A DNA stretch of 64,000 nucleotides from Bacteroidales bacterium (GTDB lineage Bacteria > Bacteroidota > Bacteroidia > Bacteroidales > Porphyromonadaceae): positions 1 through 64,000 of the forward strand of contig SFHG01000004.1 in the NCBI GenBank assembly GCA_004555765.1, read 5' to 3'. The stretch's first letter is position 1, and every line of letters begins with the position of its first letter. The notes under the pieces were generated by a model. It had not been told where the DNA came from and searched no databases. It saw only the letters and a program-made list of their open reading frames with translations. A program made the translations under genes and the position numbers. Of the stretch, positions 8,025 to 17,798 are shown piece by piece.

Positions 8025-9023
8025 TCAGTAAAGGTCGGACATTCGGGCGGACATTGGCTCCGAGCCATCGCCAAGGACACCTTGCAACTCCTCTGGCACG
8101 CCGCTCTTCTTGACGACATCGATGAAGATCTCGTTCATACTCGGGATGGTCTCCTCGAAGAGTACGATATTGCCGTACCCCATCCATTCGGAGAGGATTT
8201 CGTTTGGGGCGAGGTTAAGGTCGTTTTCTATGAGGAAAGAAGTGTAGCCGAGCATCGGGTCTTCGTCGCGGCTTTTGAGCGTATACCGCTCTCTTTTCTC
8301 CTCAGGGAAAGGGATGTCGCTGTCGAAAGTGATTTTGTAGAGATTGCCCTTATAGCCTTGACGAATGAGCTTGACAGAGCCGCCGAGGACAACCTTACCG
8401 CGGTTAATGAGCGTGAGGTTATCGCAGAGATCCTCCACACTCTGCATCGAGTGGGTGGAGAAGATCAGCGTGGCACCCTCGTCCTTCATCCGGAGGATTT
8501 CCCGCTTGATGATCTCCACATTCAGAGGATCGAAGCCGCTAAAAGGCTCGTCAAATATCAGAAGATCCGGCTTGTGGATGACAGTGCAGATGAACTGTAC
8601 CTTCTGCGCCATCCCCTTAGACAGCTCGCGCACCTCTTTATTCCACCACGGGAGGATGTCCATACGCTCGAACCACTCCTCGAGACGCTTCTTGGCTTCT
8701 GCACTCGAGAGCCCTTTCAGACGAGAGAGATACATCGCCTGATCTCCGACTTTCATCTTGGGATAGAGTCCGCGCTCCTCGGGCAGGTAACCGATTCTGT
8801 CAAGGTCTTTGCGCGTAAAAGTACGGTCAAGGAAAGTAATCTCGCCCTCATCGGGAGCCGTGATGCGGTTGAGGATGCGGATAAGTGTCGTCTTGCCCGC
8901 GCCATTAGGCCCGAGCAGTCCGTGGATCTTGCCACGCTCGACCTCCATGGATACGTGATCCAAAGCCCGCTTGGCGGCGTAGTCCTTCACCACTTCTTTT
9001 ACCTTTATGACGGTTTCATTCAT
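8025..9023 (-). CDS. ABC transporter ATP-binding protein (NatA-like)
   Basis: The 332-residue ATPase has Walker A GPNGAGKT near residue 39, a signature variant LSKGMAQ near 134, Walker B LLIFDEPFSGFDP near 155, and the switch histidine in FSTH. A C-terminal extension of about 110 residues resembles the DUF4162 domain of drug or sodium exporters. It starts 23 nt downstream of dnaG and is followed by its permease, so kdsB-dnaG-ATPase-permease form one transcription unit. Confidence 0.9.
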   Translation of the reverse strand: MNETVIKVKEVVKDYAAKRALDHVSMEVERGKIHGLLGPNGAGKTTLIRILNRITAPDEGEITFLDRTFTRKDLDRIGYLPEERGLYPKMKVGDQAMYLSRLKGLSSAEAKKRLEEWFERMDILPWWNKEVRELSKGMAQKVQFICTVIHKPDLLIFDEPFSGFDPLNVEIIKREILRMKDEGATLIFSTHSMQSVEDLCDNLTLINRGKVVLGGSVKLIRQGYKGNLYKITFDSDIPFPEEKRERYTLKSRDEDPMLGYTSFLIENDLNLAPNEILSEWMGYGNIVLFEETIPSMNEIFIDVVKKSGVPEELQGVLGDGSEPMSARMSDLY

Positions 9024-9046
9024 AAGATAGGGTAATTGGGGGTTTA

Positions 9047-11077
9047 TTAGTTGTCAGTTAGTTTGTCTCTTGGGTTTATGACGCGCTCGCCGAGACGCTC
9101 GGCGAGGAAGTTTTTCTGCACTGAGAGTTCTTGAAAGCGCTCCAAGAGTCTTTTGGTCTCTTTGCCCGGAGTTTCGACCTCATCCGGATTGAGCGCGTAA
9201 AGTTTGCGGAGTACATCGCGGATTTCTCCGAGTACAAAGGCATATTTGTAGCTCATTATGTCCCGCATAAGCATCTGGGTAAGCACTTCTCCGGTTTCCT
9301 GCTCATCGGAAAACGATTTGTGGAGGGGACTGAGCGAAAAATCTCTCTGGATGACACGCTCAGAAGAGAGGCGTATGGAGGAAGTCTCGTTCCAAGTGAG
9401 AAAATTGAGGAGATTAGTCTTCGGATTCCGCCCAAGTTCGTCCCGGATCTCGTCCAATATGGTCACAAAAGCCGGCGAGAGTACGCCTGCTTCCCTCAAG
9501 TCTTGGGTCTCCGCGGAAATAATGTCTATGGCCGAAAGCTCCGCCATATCCTCACCCCGCCCCGGCACACGGGCTATGATGCGTGTGCCCTGCTTTAGGA
9601 TATGGGAGAGGAGGAGCTCCTCATACTCGTTAATCTCCGACTGGGGTGCAGGCTCTTTTTTGTCCGGGAGAAGCGGCTCTTCTGTCTCCAAAGGAGGAGT
9701 ACTCGGCAGCTTGAACCCGGAAGTGCCGCTTTGGCGCTCTTCCCGCTCTTTCGCTCTGCTTTGTTCCTGGAGCAGTTGCCGTCTCAGCGCCTCGACTTGA
9801 CCTGCAAAAGCCTCGATGGAGATCCCCATCTTGGAGGCCACGTCGGTGATGTAAAGCTCCCTCGTGACCCTGTTTTTGTGGTGACTGAGTGACTCGGCAA
9901 GCCGCTCTGCGATCTCCGCTCTTGCCCGGACGCTGTCTCCAAGTTCTTTTCGCAAAACCTCCGCTTTGAACCACAATCCGTCCACCGCATGGGCATCGAT
10001 GTAGGCCTCCACCTCCTCAAGCGTGTGGCTTTGGGCATAGGAGTCCGGGTCTTCGCCCTCGGGCAAAAGCACGGCACTGACGCTCATATCTTTCTCGAAC
10101 CCTACGTCAAGACCTCGGAGGGCGGCCTTCACGCCGGCAGCGTCCGCGTCGAAGATGAGGACGAGGTTCGAAGTATAGCGCTTAATGATCTGAACCTGCT
10201 GGGAGGTGAGTGCCGTACCGGAGGAGGCGACGACGTTCTCCACGCCCACTTGGTGCATGGAGAGCACGTCCATATAGCCTTCCACGACGAGACATCGATC
10301 CTTTTTGGAAAGGGCTTTTTTGGCGAAGTAGAGTCCGTAGAGCTCCCTACTCTTGTCGTAAATGACGGAGGCAGGGGAATTGATGTACTTCCCCGTATTC
10401 TCTTTTTTGACGAGGATACGACCTCCGAAACCCACGACATTCCCGCTGATCGAGTGAATGGGGTAGATAACCCGGTCGCGATAACGGTCGATATAGGAGC
10501 CGTTGTCTCTCTTGATGAGGAGACCCGTCTTCTCAAACACCTCCGGATCTTCTCCCTCGGCCTTTACTTTCTCGTAAAGGGCAGTGTAGGAAGCGGGGGA
10601 GTAGCCGAGCTCAAACTTTTTGATCGTCGCGTCCGAGAGCCCGCGCTCTCTGAAATACGACAGCCCAACGCGTCTTCCTTCGGCATCATTATGGAGCGTG
10701 GAGACGAAGTGATCCCGGGCGAAAGAATTGGCTCTAAGGAGTAATTCCCGCTCCGAGGCCTCTTTCTTTTCCTCCTCGCTCATCTGTGTCTCTTCCACCT
10801 CTATTCCGTACTTCCGACCCAAGTACTTCACAGCCTCGGGGAAAGAAAGGTGTTCGTGCTTCATCACGAAGGAAAGCGGATTGCCGCCCTCCCCACAAGC
10901 AAAACACTTGCAGACGTTCTTCTGGGGAGAGACGTGGAATGAAGGACGTGTATCGTCGTGAAACGGACAAAGACCGATCCAGTCATTGCCGTGCTTCCGG
11001 AGCGACACAAAGTCTCCCACCACGTCGAGTATCTCGGCGCGGTCGATGATGCGGTTTATCGTATTGCGATCAATCAT
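9047..11077 (-). CDS. dnaG: DNA primase
   Basis: DnaG makes RNA primers for replication. The 676-residue protein begins with a CHC2 zinc finger (Cys37, His40, Cys58, Cys61), followed by the primase core with a YSPASYTALY segment and a Toprim domain including VVEGYMDVLSMHQ and LIFDADAAG. The C-terminal DnaB-interaction region lies after a charged linker of about 70 residues (roughly 430-500). It overlaps the end of kdsB by 8 nt. Coupling of dnaG with a lipid-A/KDO gene is operon organisation only. Confidence 0.96.
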   Translation of the reverse strand: MIDRNTINRIIDRAEILDVVGDFVSLRKHGNDWIGLCPFHDDTRPSFHVSPQKNVCKCFACGEGGNPLSFVMKHEHLSFPEAVKYLGRKYGIEVEETQMSEEEKKEASERELLLRANSFARDHFVSTLHNDAEGRRVGLSYFRERGLSDATIKKFELGYSPASYTALYEKVKAEGEDPEVFEKTGLLIKRDNGSYIDRYRDRVIYPIHSISGNVVGFGGRILVKKENTGKYINSPASVIYDKSRELYGLYFAKKALSKKDRCLVVEGYMDVLSMHQVGVENVVASSGTALTSQQVQIIKRYTSNLVLIFDADAAGVKAALRGLDVGFEKDMSVSAVLLPEGEDPDSYAQSHTLEEVEAYIDAHAVDGLWFKAEVLRKELGDSVRARAEIAERLAESLSHHKNRVTRELYITDVASKMGISIEAFAGQVEALRRQLLQEQSRAKEREERQSGTSGFKLPSTPPLETEEPLLPDKKEPAPQSEINEYEELLLSHILKQGTRIIARVPGRGEDMAELSAIDIISAETQDLREAGVLSPAFVTILDEIRDELGRNPKTNLLNFLTWNETSSIRLSSERVIQRDFSLSPLHKSFSDEQETGEVLTQMLMRDIMSYKYAFVLGEIRDVLRKLYALNPDEVETPGKETKRLLERFQELSVQKNFLAERLGERVINPRDKLTDN

Positions 11078-11846
11078 CCGTGAGCCTCTTTTCGTAAAAA
11101 GCCTTGGCTTGCTCGAGGTCTTTCGGGGTATCTATTCCGATTGTTTTTTCTTCCGAGACTACTGCTTGGATGCGGTAGCCGGCTTCGAGCCAACGGAGCT
11201 GCTCCAGTTTCTCGATCTTCTCAAGCGGGCTCTCGGGCAGACGTGTAATCTTCTCGAGAACCGTAGTGCGGTAGGCATACATCCCGAGATGCTTGAAATA
11301 GCGTCCAGAGGCAAGCAGTTCGTTCTCTTGGAGATCTCTCGAGAAGGGTACCACGCTGCGACTGAAGTAGATCACTCTGCCGTCCGAGGCTTTCACAGCT
11401 TTCACGTTATTGGGGTTCCGAAGCTCGTCCGGAGAGGAGTTGGTCTCCGACAGCGGTATGACCGTCGTGGCTATATCCACGCCCTCGTCTTCGAATGCGG
11501 CCATTATTCCGGTGATTTGGGTTACGGAGACAAAAGGTTCGTCGCCTTGGATATTGATGACCACATCCGCCTTGATGCCACTTTTTGCATAAGCCTCGCG
11601 TACTCTGTCCGTGCCGCTCGGATGGTCGGGCGAAGTCATCACCGCTTTGCCTCCAAAAGCCTCCACGGCACGCAAGATTCGCTCATCGTCCGTGGCGACA
11701 ACCACTCTTCCGGGCAGCACCTTTGATGCGCTCTCATACACGTGCTGTATGACAGGTCGCCCACCTATCTCCAGCAACGGTTTGCCCGGCAATCGGCTCG
11801 AAGCATACCGGGCGGGTATGATGCCCACAAATTTTTCTCTCTCCAT
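11070..11846 (-). CDS. kdsB: 3-deoxy-manno-octulosonate cytidylyltransferase (CMP-KDO synthetase)
   Basis: KdsB activates KDO with CTP for lipopolysaccharide inner-core synthesis. The 258-residue protein has the N-terminal nucleotide-binding motif IIPARYASSRLPGKPL, VVATDDERI, the GTDRV segment and the INIQGDEPF motif. A -7 box lies 23 nt upstream of the ATG, so it opens the kdsB-dnaG-ABC operon. Confidence 0.96.
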   Translation of the reverse strand: MEREKFVGIIPARYASSRLPGKPLLEIGGRPVIQHVYESASKVLPGRVVVATDDERILRAVEAFGGKAVMTSPDHPSGTDRVREAYAKSGIKADVVINIQGDEPFVSVTQITGIMAAFEDEGVDIATTVIPLSETNSSPDELRNPNNVKAVKASDGRVIYFSRSVVPFSRDLQENELLASGRYFKHLGMYAYRTTVLEKITRLPESPLEKIEKLEQLRWLEAGYRIQAVVSEEKTIGIDTPKDLEQAKAFYEKRLTDD

Positions 11847-11868
11847 TATTCTGCTTTTCTTTTACGTT

Positions 11869-11876
11869 CAAAGTTA
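11869..11876 (-). promoter_or_regulatory. -7 box for the kdsB-dnaG-ABC operon
   Basis: TAACTTTG on the minus strand matches TAnnTTTG and would start transcription about 10-16 nt before the kdsB ATG. No TTG occurs at the ideal -33 distance. Confidence 0.55.
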
Positions 11877-11930
11877 CTACATTTCGGACACAAAATCAGA
11901 GAATCCCGATCATCGAAAAGTACAACGAAC

Positions 11931-12012
11931 AAGATACAGACCAAGAGGGAAAGAATACACAGACCGAAATTTGTATGGCATACAGACCGAGGGCAAAACT
12001 TCGGTACGTGTC
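11931..12012. repeat. 23-bp-period intergenic element C
   Basis: Cores ACAGACC at 11936-11942, 11959-11965 and 11982-11988, then the reverse core GGTACGT at 12003-12009; spacing 23, 23, 21. It sits between the PAS gene stop and the kdsB promoter. Confidence 0.78.
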
Positions 12013-12028
12013 CCTGGAAAAGGGCGGG

Positions 12029-12364
12029 TTACTTACGGACCTTGTGGGGCATCTCAAACGGGATGACCATAGAGAGCTCCATGAAACCCGCATACGCACC
12101 GTCTCTATACCACGGGATCTGATAGATGAGCTTCTTTTTGCCCTTCTTCTCTATCGTATAGACGTGCTTCGTCTCGTGCGCCATCATCTCCTTGAGGAGC
12201 GAAAGAGCCGACTCGGGGTGGCAGGGAAGTATGTTTTGCCCCACAAGCGTCTCGACCCCCTCGGGACAATTGACCTGCCGGGACTGGCGGTTCATCTCTA
12301 TAATTTTTCCCTCTTTGTCGCAGATCGTGACAGCAATATCGGCTTCTTCAAAATAGTCGAGCAT
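12029..12364 (-). CDS. Single-domain PAS protein
   Basis: The 111-residue product is essentially one PAS fold: an opening LDYFEEADIAVTICDKEGKI, an asparagine-containing EMNRQSRQ helix, and a closing beta pair with GFMELSMVIPF. No kinase, cyclase or DNA-binding domain is attached. Similar small PAS proteins with the NILPCHPE-type segment occur in Bacteroidetes and Clostridia next to or as parts of DUF438-type proteins. It follows aroC by 30 nt and is likely the last gene of the mscS-M16-aroC operon. A cofactor (haem or flavin) is possible, but no ligand can be shown. Confidence 0.7.
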   Translation of the reverse strand: MLDYFEEADIAVTICDKEGKIIEMNRQSRQVNCPEGVETLVGQNILPCHPESALSLLKEMMAHETKHVYTIEKKGKKKLIYQIPWYRDGAYAGFMELSMVIPFEMPHKVRK

Positions 12365-12394
12365 AACGGGTTCTCGTTTCCGGTTCGGTTATCA

Positions 12395-13465
12395 TCAAAG
12401 GTTCATTTTCGAGAGGAGTGCAAAGTCGGCGAGGGTCAACGCAACCACCGCGTCACAAACGGGGAGGACTCTCGGGAAGACACTTGCGTCGTGCCGGCCG
12501 GGGATAAGGAGTTCACGCGGATTGCCTTCCCTGTCGACAGTCTGCTGCACCTGATGAATGGAGCTTATCGGCTTAAACGACGTGCGCATCCGAAGCACTT
12601 CTCCGTTGGAAATCCCTCCCTGCACGCCTCCGCTGTGGTTCGACGCAGTCCTGATTGTTCCCCCTATGGTGACAAAAGGGTCGTTTGCTTCCGATCCCCG
12701 ACACCCGGCGATGTCCCTGCCGTCTCCGATTTCGAAAGCACGCGCTGCGTTGACGCTCATCAGGGCAAAAGCGAGACGGGCGTGCAGTTTGTCGTAAAGC
12801 GGTTCGCCCCACCCCGCGGGCACGCCCCTCACTATCGTCGTCACCGTACCTCCAAGGGTATCCCCGTCCGCACGCGCTTGGAGCAACAGGTCGTAATACG
12901 CGACATCGAGCGCCCTGTCCGGACACCCCGTCTTCGAGACCTCTACTTCCTCAATCGTCACATCATCCCGGTAGCCGAGACTTGGTGCAGAACCGACGGA
13001 AGAAGTATAGGAGCGTACCTCGACACCTAAGCCACGGAGCAATTGTGCGGCGACAGCTCCTGCGACGACACGTGCTGCCGTCTCTCTGGCGCTGCTCCTG
13101 CCACCGCCCTCCACAGAACGGATCCCGTACTTCATTTGGTACGTGTAATCGGCGTGCGAGGGTCGGTACAGATCCTTCATTTCGGCATAGTCTTTCCCGC
13201 GGACATTCTCATTCGGAACCACGAAAGCAATCGGGGCTCCGGTGGTAAAACTCTCGGACGTGAGTCCGGAGAGGAACTCGGGCAAATCCTTTTCCCGCCT
13301 CGGTGTGGAGACGACGTCTCGCGAAGACCGTCTCAAGAGCTGCCTCCGGATCTCTTCCCGATCCAAAAAGAGACCTGCGGGACAGCCGTCTATGACCCCG
13401 CCTGTCACGGGACCGTGGGACTCGCCGAAAGAAGTGAAGCGAAAGAGCCGACCGAGGGTATTCAT
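12395..13465 (-). CDS. aroC: Chorismate synthase
   Basis: AroC removes phosphate from 5-enolpyruvylshikimate-3-phosphate to give chorismate, using reduced FMN. The 356-residue protein has the first signature FGESHGPVTGGVIDGCPAG, the second signature GIRSVEGGGRSSARETAARV near residue 130, and the third segment near FEIGDGRDIAGCRGSE. Its ATG overlaps the stop of the M16 protease gene (ATGA). Other shikimate genes are absent. Confidence 0.97.
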   Translation of the reverse strand: MNTLGRLFRFTSFGESHGPVTGGVIDGCPAGLFLDREEIRRQLLRRSSRDVVSTPRREKDLPEFLSGLTSESFTTGAPIAFVVPNENVRGKDYAEMKDLYRPSHADYTYQMKYGIRSVEGGGRSSARETAARVVAGAVAAQLLRGLGVEVRSYTSSVGSAPSLGYRDDVTIEEVEVSKTGCPDRALDVAYYDLLLQARADGDTLGGTVTTIVRGVPAGWGEPLYDKLHARLAFALMSVNAARAFEIGDGRDIAGCRGSEANDPFVTIGGTIRTASNHSGGVQGGISNGEVLRMRTSFKPISSIHQVQQTVDREGNPRELLIPGRHDASVFPRVLPVCDAVVALTLADFALLSKMNL

Positions 13466-16350
13466 ACGCGGTGCGTAGGGGGCTTCGTGATGTCTTCGAG
13501 GGTAAGCCGTCGTACCGGCCTTGCGAGGTACTCCTCCGTGAGGATGTCGACGTTGCCGAAAAGCGTATGCACCATAGGCGCAGACTTGATGACCCTTTCG
13601 TGAAAATCCGTGAGCCTACCGAGAAGCCTCCCGGGATCTTCTTCCGTCAGCGCAATCTTCTCCCGTATCGGATCCTCATCATACCCGGATCGTCTGAGCA
13701 ATGCGGCACGACGGGTATTCATCCGCACGGAGTCCGGGAAACCGGTCAGCGCCTCTCCGCGGTAACTCTTTTGTGCATCTACGAGACGCTCCACACTCCA
13801 TAAAGGACTCTTGACGAAATGTTCCAAAGTCTCCAGAGCCTCACGGGTCTTGTCGGTGCGGGAAAAGACTTGATGACAAAGGGCGCAGTAGGCCGTCTCA
13901 GAGGGGCGGTAGGCCGGATGCGGCAAGACGGCGTAAGACTGTACGGCATAAGCCAGAGAGCGGTACTCGCGCACTTCTTGAAAGAGCACGGAGCCCATAT
14001 ACCCTCCAAGGTAATAGGCATAGAAATCAAGGAGACGCCTGTCCTCCCGGCTGAGCGTCCCAAGACCCTGGTACGAACCGATCAGAGACTGGGAGCCACC
14101 GTGAGGATCCGGATAGGCATACAGGGCGTCCTCTCCCGTCACAAGCGGGACGAAGTATCCGTACCCGTCACTCTCTTTTTGTACACTCGAGAGATTCCAA
14201 GCCTTAGAGAGGGTCTCCTTTACCTCCTCTATGGTCAAACCTCCCGAATAGTGCACATCTGTCTCATAACCCAGAGTCTCTTCCAGCTCCCGAACCATAT
14301 CGTCCGGAGTAAGGGCGAGAATCTCATCGGGAGAAAAAATCTGAGTGCGTCGTGCCTCTTTTCCTCTCAGTACTGTGGAAAAAGCCCAACTGAAGAGGCT
14401 CATCTCCGTCTGAAGCTGGGTCTCGAAATTGAGCCTGTAATTGGCCTGTTCCTGTCTGAGGGCATCGGAGTTGGCGTCAGGGGCTCTGAGGAATGCGACC
14501 ATCAGACGTACAGCCTCCGCAAACCGGCTATCGTAGCCGTTAAGCGAGATGAGAAACGAATCCTCACGGTAGGTAAATCCAAGGGTAGCGCCCAAGTCCT
14601 GAAGTTTCTCGAAGAGGACTTTGGAAGTCATTCCACCTCCGCCTACCATATCCAGATAAGCGGGGAGAAGCTCGGCTGCGGGATGACCTTTCTTCTGTCT
14701 GAAATGGAGGATATCGAGCGTGAAAATACCGCTCTGTCCGAAAGGAGTGTGGTAGAGCGATACTTTTCCGCCCGGGTAGACAAAGTCGGGGCGACCGTCA
14801 CGGGGAAAATTTTCGGTCCGTATCTCGCACTTTTTTGGTACAAGCCCGGAGAGAAATTTTGCATAGACCGAGACGGCATCGTCGGTACGTCCGGGAATGG
14901 GATCATAGCCGGGCTTCGCTATCCGCTCCACGGGATATGTCCCTTTCCGCTCTCGGACATCGAGGTAATTTTCCCCCAAGTAAGTCCCGATTACACGGAC
15001 GACTTCGGAGTAATCCATAGTCCGGAGCCTTTTGATTTCACGGTCGAGGTCATCGAGGTTAGAGCCCTCTTTCTCAAGGTTGACCAGTGCGGAGTGACGC
15101 GACTTCATACCCTCAAGGTTAAAGTACTGCGTCTTGATGAGCGAGAGGACGACGCGCCTGAAGAGGCTCCGATTTTCAGCCGTATCTCTCGAGAGGTCAC
15201 GGAGTGCGTCCAGAGCCAACCGCTCCGCCGCCGAGTAGCTCTGCCGCCCGGGATGCGGCATCACGTAGATCGAAAAAGAGCCCATCTCGCGCATCGAGCT
15301 GTTGAACGCCGCCACATTGGGGAGACGACCGGAGAGGACGAGTTCGTCCAGTCTGCCGGTCTTGCTGTCATTATTGAGCATCTCCTGCAGCACCTGTATC
15401 GGCAATAGGTCCGGGTGACCGAGGGGTACCGTGTGCCAGAGAAGGAGAGCCGTCTTGGCGTGCATCGTGGACGAGCGGACGTACATCCTTTCGCGAAGAC
15501 CGAAAGGCTTCGGAGCGGGATTGGAGGGGTGTTTTACGCCCCCGGGCGACTGTCTCAGCCTGCCGAAGGTCTCCTCAAGCAACGCCTTTACGCCCTCCCG
15601 GGGAAGGTCACCCGTAAGGATGATCGCCATATTGTCTGCGACATAATACCTGTCGTAGAAAGCCTTCATCTCCTTCAGATTGGGATTGAGAAGCGCTTCC
15701 GTGCTGCCGATGATGGGGAAAGCGTACGGGTGCGGATAGGCTCTGCGGTAGTTGATTTTTTCTTGTTCCGTATTGCCGAGACGGTTGGCATACATATTTT
15801 TCTCCTCGTATACCGTCTCCAGTTCGCTCTGAAAGAGACGAAAAACGGGTCTGAGGAGCCGCTCGGAATTCAGCCGGCACCAATGCTCGAAGTACTCGGG
15901 GCTGAAGTTATGGTCATACCGCGTATAGTCGTAGCTCGTGGCCGCGTTCAGACCGGAGCCACCGTACTTGCCGGCGAGATTGGCGTAATCGTTGGGGACG
16001 GCATACTTCGAGGCCTTGACCGATTCGGCGTTAATCTTCCCTTGGATTTCCTTTCTCCGGCTCGGAGATTTTGTCTTCGAGAGTCGATCATAAAGCTCCT
16101 CTATGGCGTCCAAGTGTACTTTCTCACTTCGGTAGTCGGTGGTACCGATGGTGTCCGTACCTTTGAACATAATATGCTCAAAATAGTGCGCTATCCCCGT
16201 GTCCGGAGAGTCGATGGCTCCCGCATGGACGACGATGGTACCTCGGACGATAGGAGACGCTTCGTCACGGACGAGTATCACCCTCATCCCGTTGGAGAGC
16301 CTAAACGCGACGTATTCGCCGTGTCCGAGCGCCTTTAGGAGTTCATTCAT
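13462..16350 (-). CDS. Large M16 family metalloprotease (presequence-protease/insulinase type)
   Basis: The 962-residue protein has the inverted zinc motif HYFEH (HxxEH) about residue 50 and the downstream glutamate region ENMYANRLGNTEQE. Two M16 halves are recognisable, with inactive-type domains in the C-terminal half. No signal peptide is evident, so it is probably cytoplasmic. The ATG at 16350 was chosen; an upstream in-frame start at 16389 would overlap mscS by 47 nt. It overlaps mscS by 8 nt and aroC by 4 nt. The substrate is unknown; large M16 enzymes degrade peptides. Confidence 0.9.
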   Translation of the reverse strand: MNELLKALGHGEYVAFRLSNGMRVILVRDEASPIVRGTIVVHAGAIDSPDTGIAHYFEHIMFKGTDTIGTTDYRSEKVHLDAIEELYDRLSKTKSPSRRKEIQGKINAESVKASKYAVPNDYANLAGKYGGSGLNAATSYDYTRYDHNFSPEYFEHWCRLNSERLLRPVFRLFQSELETVYEEKNMYANRLGNTEQEKINYRRAYPHPYAFPIIGSTEALLNPNLKEMKAFYDRYYVADNMAIILTGDLPREGVKALLEETFGRLRQSPGGVKHPSNPAPKPFGLRERMYVRSSTMHAKTALLLWHTVPLGHPDLLPIQVLQEMLNNDSKTGRLDELVLSGRLPNVAAFNSSMREMGSFSIYVMPHPGRQSYSAAERLALDALRDLSRDTAENRSLFRRVVLSLIKTQYFNLEGMKSRHSALVNLEKEGSNLDDLDREIKRLRTMDYSEVVRVIGTYLGENYLDVRERKGTYPVERIAKPGYDPIPGRTDDAVSVYAKFLSGLVPKKCEIRTENFPRDGRPDFVYPGGKVSLYHTPFGQSGIFTLDILHFRQKKGHPAAELLPAYLDMVGGGGMTSKVLFEKLQDLGATLGFTYREDSFLISLNGYDSRFAEAVRLMVAFLRAPDANSDALRQEQANYRLNFETQLQTEMSLFSWAFSTVLRGKEARRTQIFSPDEILALTPDDMVRELEETLGYETDVHYSGGLTIEEVKETLSKAWNLSSVQKESDGYGYFVPLVTGEDALYAYPDPHGGSQSLIGSYQGLGTLSREDRRLLDFYAYYLGGYMGSVLFQEVREYRSLAYAVQSYAVLPHPAYRPSETAYCALCHQVFSRTDKTREALETLEHFVKSPLWSVERLVDAQKSYRGEALTGFPDSVRMNTRRAALLRRSGYDEDPIREKIALTEEDPGRLLGRLTDFHERVIKSAPMVHTLFGNVDILTEEYLARPVRRLTLEDITKPPTHRV

Positions 16351-17593
16351 TCGCGGTACCGCTATGAGGCAAAGCCTTGGCAAGGACATCCGCGTTGCCG
16401 GACGCTTTCTGGAAAATACTGATGTCGAAGTAAGGCACGATTGCGATCAGGTGGTCGAAGATCTCGCTGGCGACAGACTCGAAAGTAAGCCAATCGGTTG
16501 CTTTTGAGAAGAAATAGAGTTGGAGGGGGATACCATGTTCCGTAGGTGCTTTTGTGAGCACGAGACAAGAATACTTGGGATGCACCACGTCGAGGTGTTT
16601 GAGGTAGACTTCCACGTACTTGCGGAGCAGTCCGAGGTTCGTCATCCTTTCGGAGACACGGGGATTGAAATTGTCGAGAACCTCATCGATGTACTTATCG
16701 ATGACGGGCGCTTTTTTGAGCTCGGTCACGAAAGCATCGTCCACAAACCTGACGCTCTTCATATCTATGTAGAGCGACCGTTGCAGTCTGCGACCTCCGG
16801 ACTCTTCCATAAAGCGCCAGTTTTGGAACGTCTCCGTAATCAAGGAATAAGGCGGAATGGTGGAGACGGTATTGTCGAAGTTTCGGATTTTCACGGTCGT
16901 CAAAGAGACATCTTCGACCGTACCATCCACGCCATACTTCGGAACCGTAATCCAGTCTCCCACACGCAGCATATCGTTGCCGGAGAGTTGAATGCTCGCC
17001 ACCACGCCCATAATGGTGTCTTTGAAAACCAACATCAGCACCGCAGAGAGAGCGGCGAGGCTTCCGAAGACTTTATTCATATCCACATTAAAGAGGAGGG
17101 AAACGACATAGAGACCGGCGATGAAGAAGATCACGATGCGGATCACCTCCAGGAGGTTGACCATCGGATTATTGCGGTACCGGCTCGATGTGAGCATCCA
17201 CGTCCGTGACGAGGAAATCAAACGGCTGAATATCTGCACCACGAGGAGAACCGTGTAAATCGCGATCACCACCGTAAACAGGGTACGCCAAACACTGTCC
17301 TGCTCGGGGAATGAGACCGGCAGAAGTCCCTTAAAGAGCTGTACCGAAAAAATACGGATGAGATTGGAAATGACTTTTTGGAGCGTATGGTTGTCCGCAA
17401 AGCCGAACCCCTTAATCCTCGAAATCAGTTTTGGGAGAGTTTTGAGAAAGAGGAGACGCAAAAGGAGTTCGACTGCAGCCACTGCCACGAGGACCACAAC
17501 CAACACCAAAAAGGTTTTCAACGCCGTTCCCTCTGCCAATTCAAGCGGCAGGAGGTGAAGCAGGTCGAGTATCAGGGTTCTAATTTGATCCAT
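16343..17593 (-). CDS. Mechanosensitive channel of the MscS/YbdG type
   Basis: The 416-residue protein has five hydrophobic segments in its first 200 residues. The MscS pore-lining and beta-domain region follows (MGVVASIQLSGNDMLRVGDWI, GVDGTVEDVSLTTVKIRNFDN), then a cytoplasmic domain with SGGRRLQRSLYIDM. That last motif and the length match E. coli YbdG, a miniconductance channel opened by osmotic downshift. It is the first gene of the mscS-M16-aroC-PAS operon. No convincing -7 box was found. Confidence 0.9.
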   Translation of the reverse strand: MDQIRTLILDLLHLLPLELAEGTALKTFLVLVVVLVAVAAVELLLRLLFLKTLPKLISRIKGFGFADNHTLQKVISNLIRIFSVQLFKGLLPVSFPEQDSVWRTLFTVVIAIYTVLLVVQIFSRLISSSRTWMLTSSRYRNNPMVNLLEVIRIVIFFIAGLYVVSLLFNVDMNKVFGSLAALSAVLMLVFKDTIMGVVASIQLSGNDMLRVGDWITVPKYGVDGTVEDVSLTTVKIRNFDNTVSTIPPYSLITETFQNWRFMEESGGRRLQRSLYIDMKSVRFVDDAFVTELKKAPVIDKYIDEVLDNFNPRVSERMTNLGLLRKYVEVYLKHLDVVHPKYSCLVLTKAPTEHGIPLQLYFFSKATDWLTFESVASEIFDHLIAIVPYFDISIFQKASGNADVLAKALPHSGTANE

Positions 17594-17654
17594 ATAGATG
17601 GATTGATAAAAGGTTCATAGAAAAATCACCGGATCCCACGGAGAGGGAAAATCC

Positions 17655-17738
17655 GGGTACAGACCGAGAGGATCACTTTGGTCTGTACAAGAGAAGTAAA
17701 AGGTACAGACCGGGACAAGAACGAGACACAGACCAAAA
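17655..17738. repeat. 23-bp-period intergenic element D
   Basis: Cores ACAGACC 17659-17665, GGTCTGT (reverse) 17680-17686, ACAGACC 17705-17711 and 17728-17734; spacing 21, 25, 23, as expected when one unit of a 23-bp array is inverted. Units one and two can pair: 17657-17665 with 17680-17688, 9 bp, 14-nt loop. Confidence 0.78.
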
Positions 17739-17798
17739 ATCAGGACACACACCCGGTCAGAGAATACCCGACTTCAGAGAAGCCGGGCATCTTCCAAG

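Noticed and set aside
13819..15408. Open frame of 529 codons on the plus strand
   Set aside because: It lies wholly antisense to the M16 protease gene, whose motifs and gene overlaps are clear. Its translation has no recognisable domain and comes from the codon bias of the real gene.
17767..17787. Short hairpin CCCGACTT/AAGCCGGG below the unknown gene
   Set aside because: One mismatch in eight pairs and no T-run on the minus strand; too weak to call a terminator.
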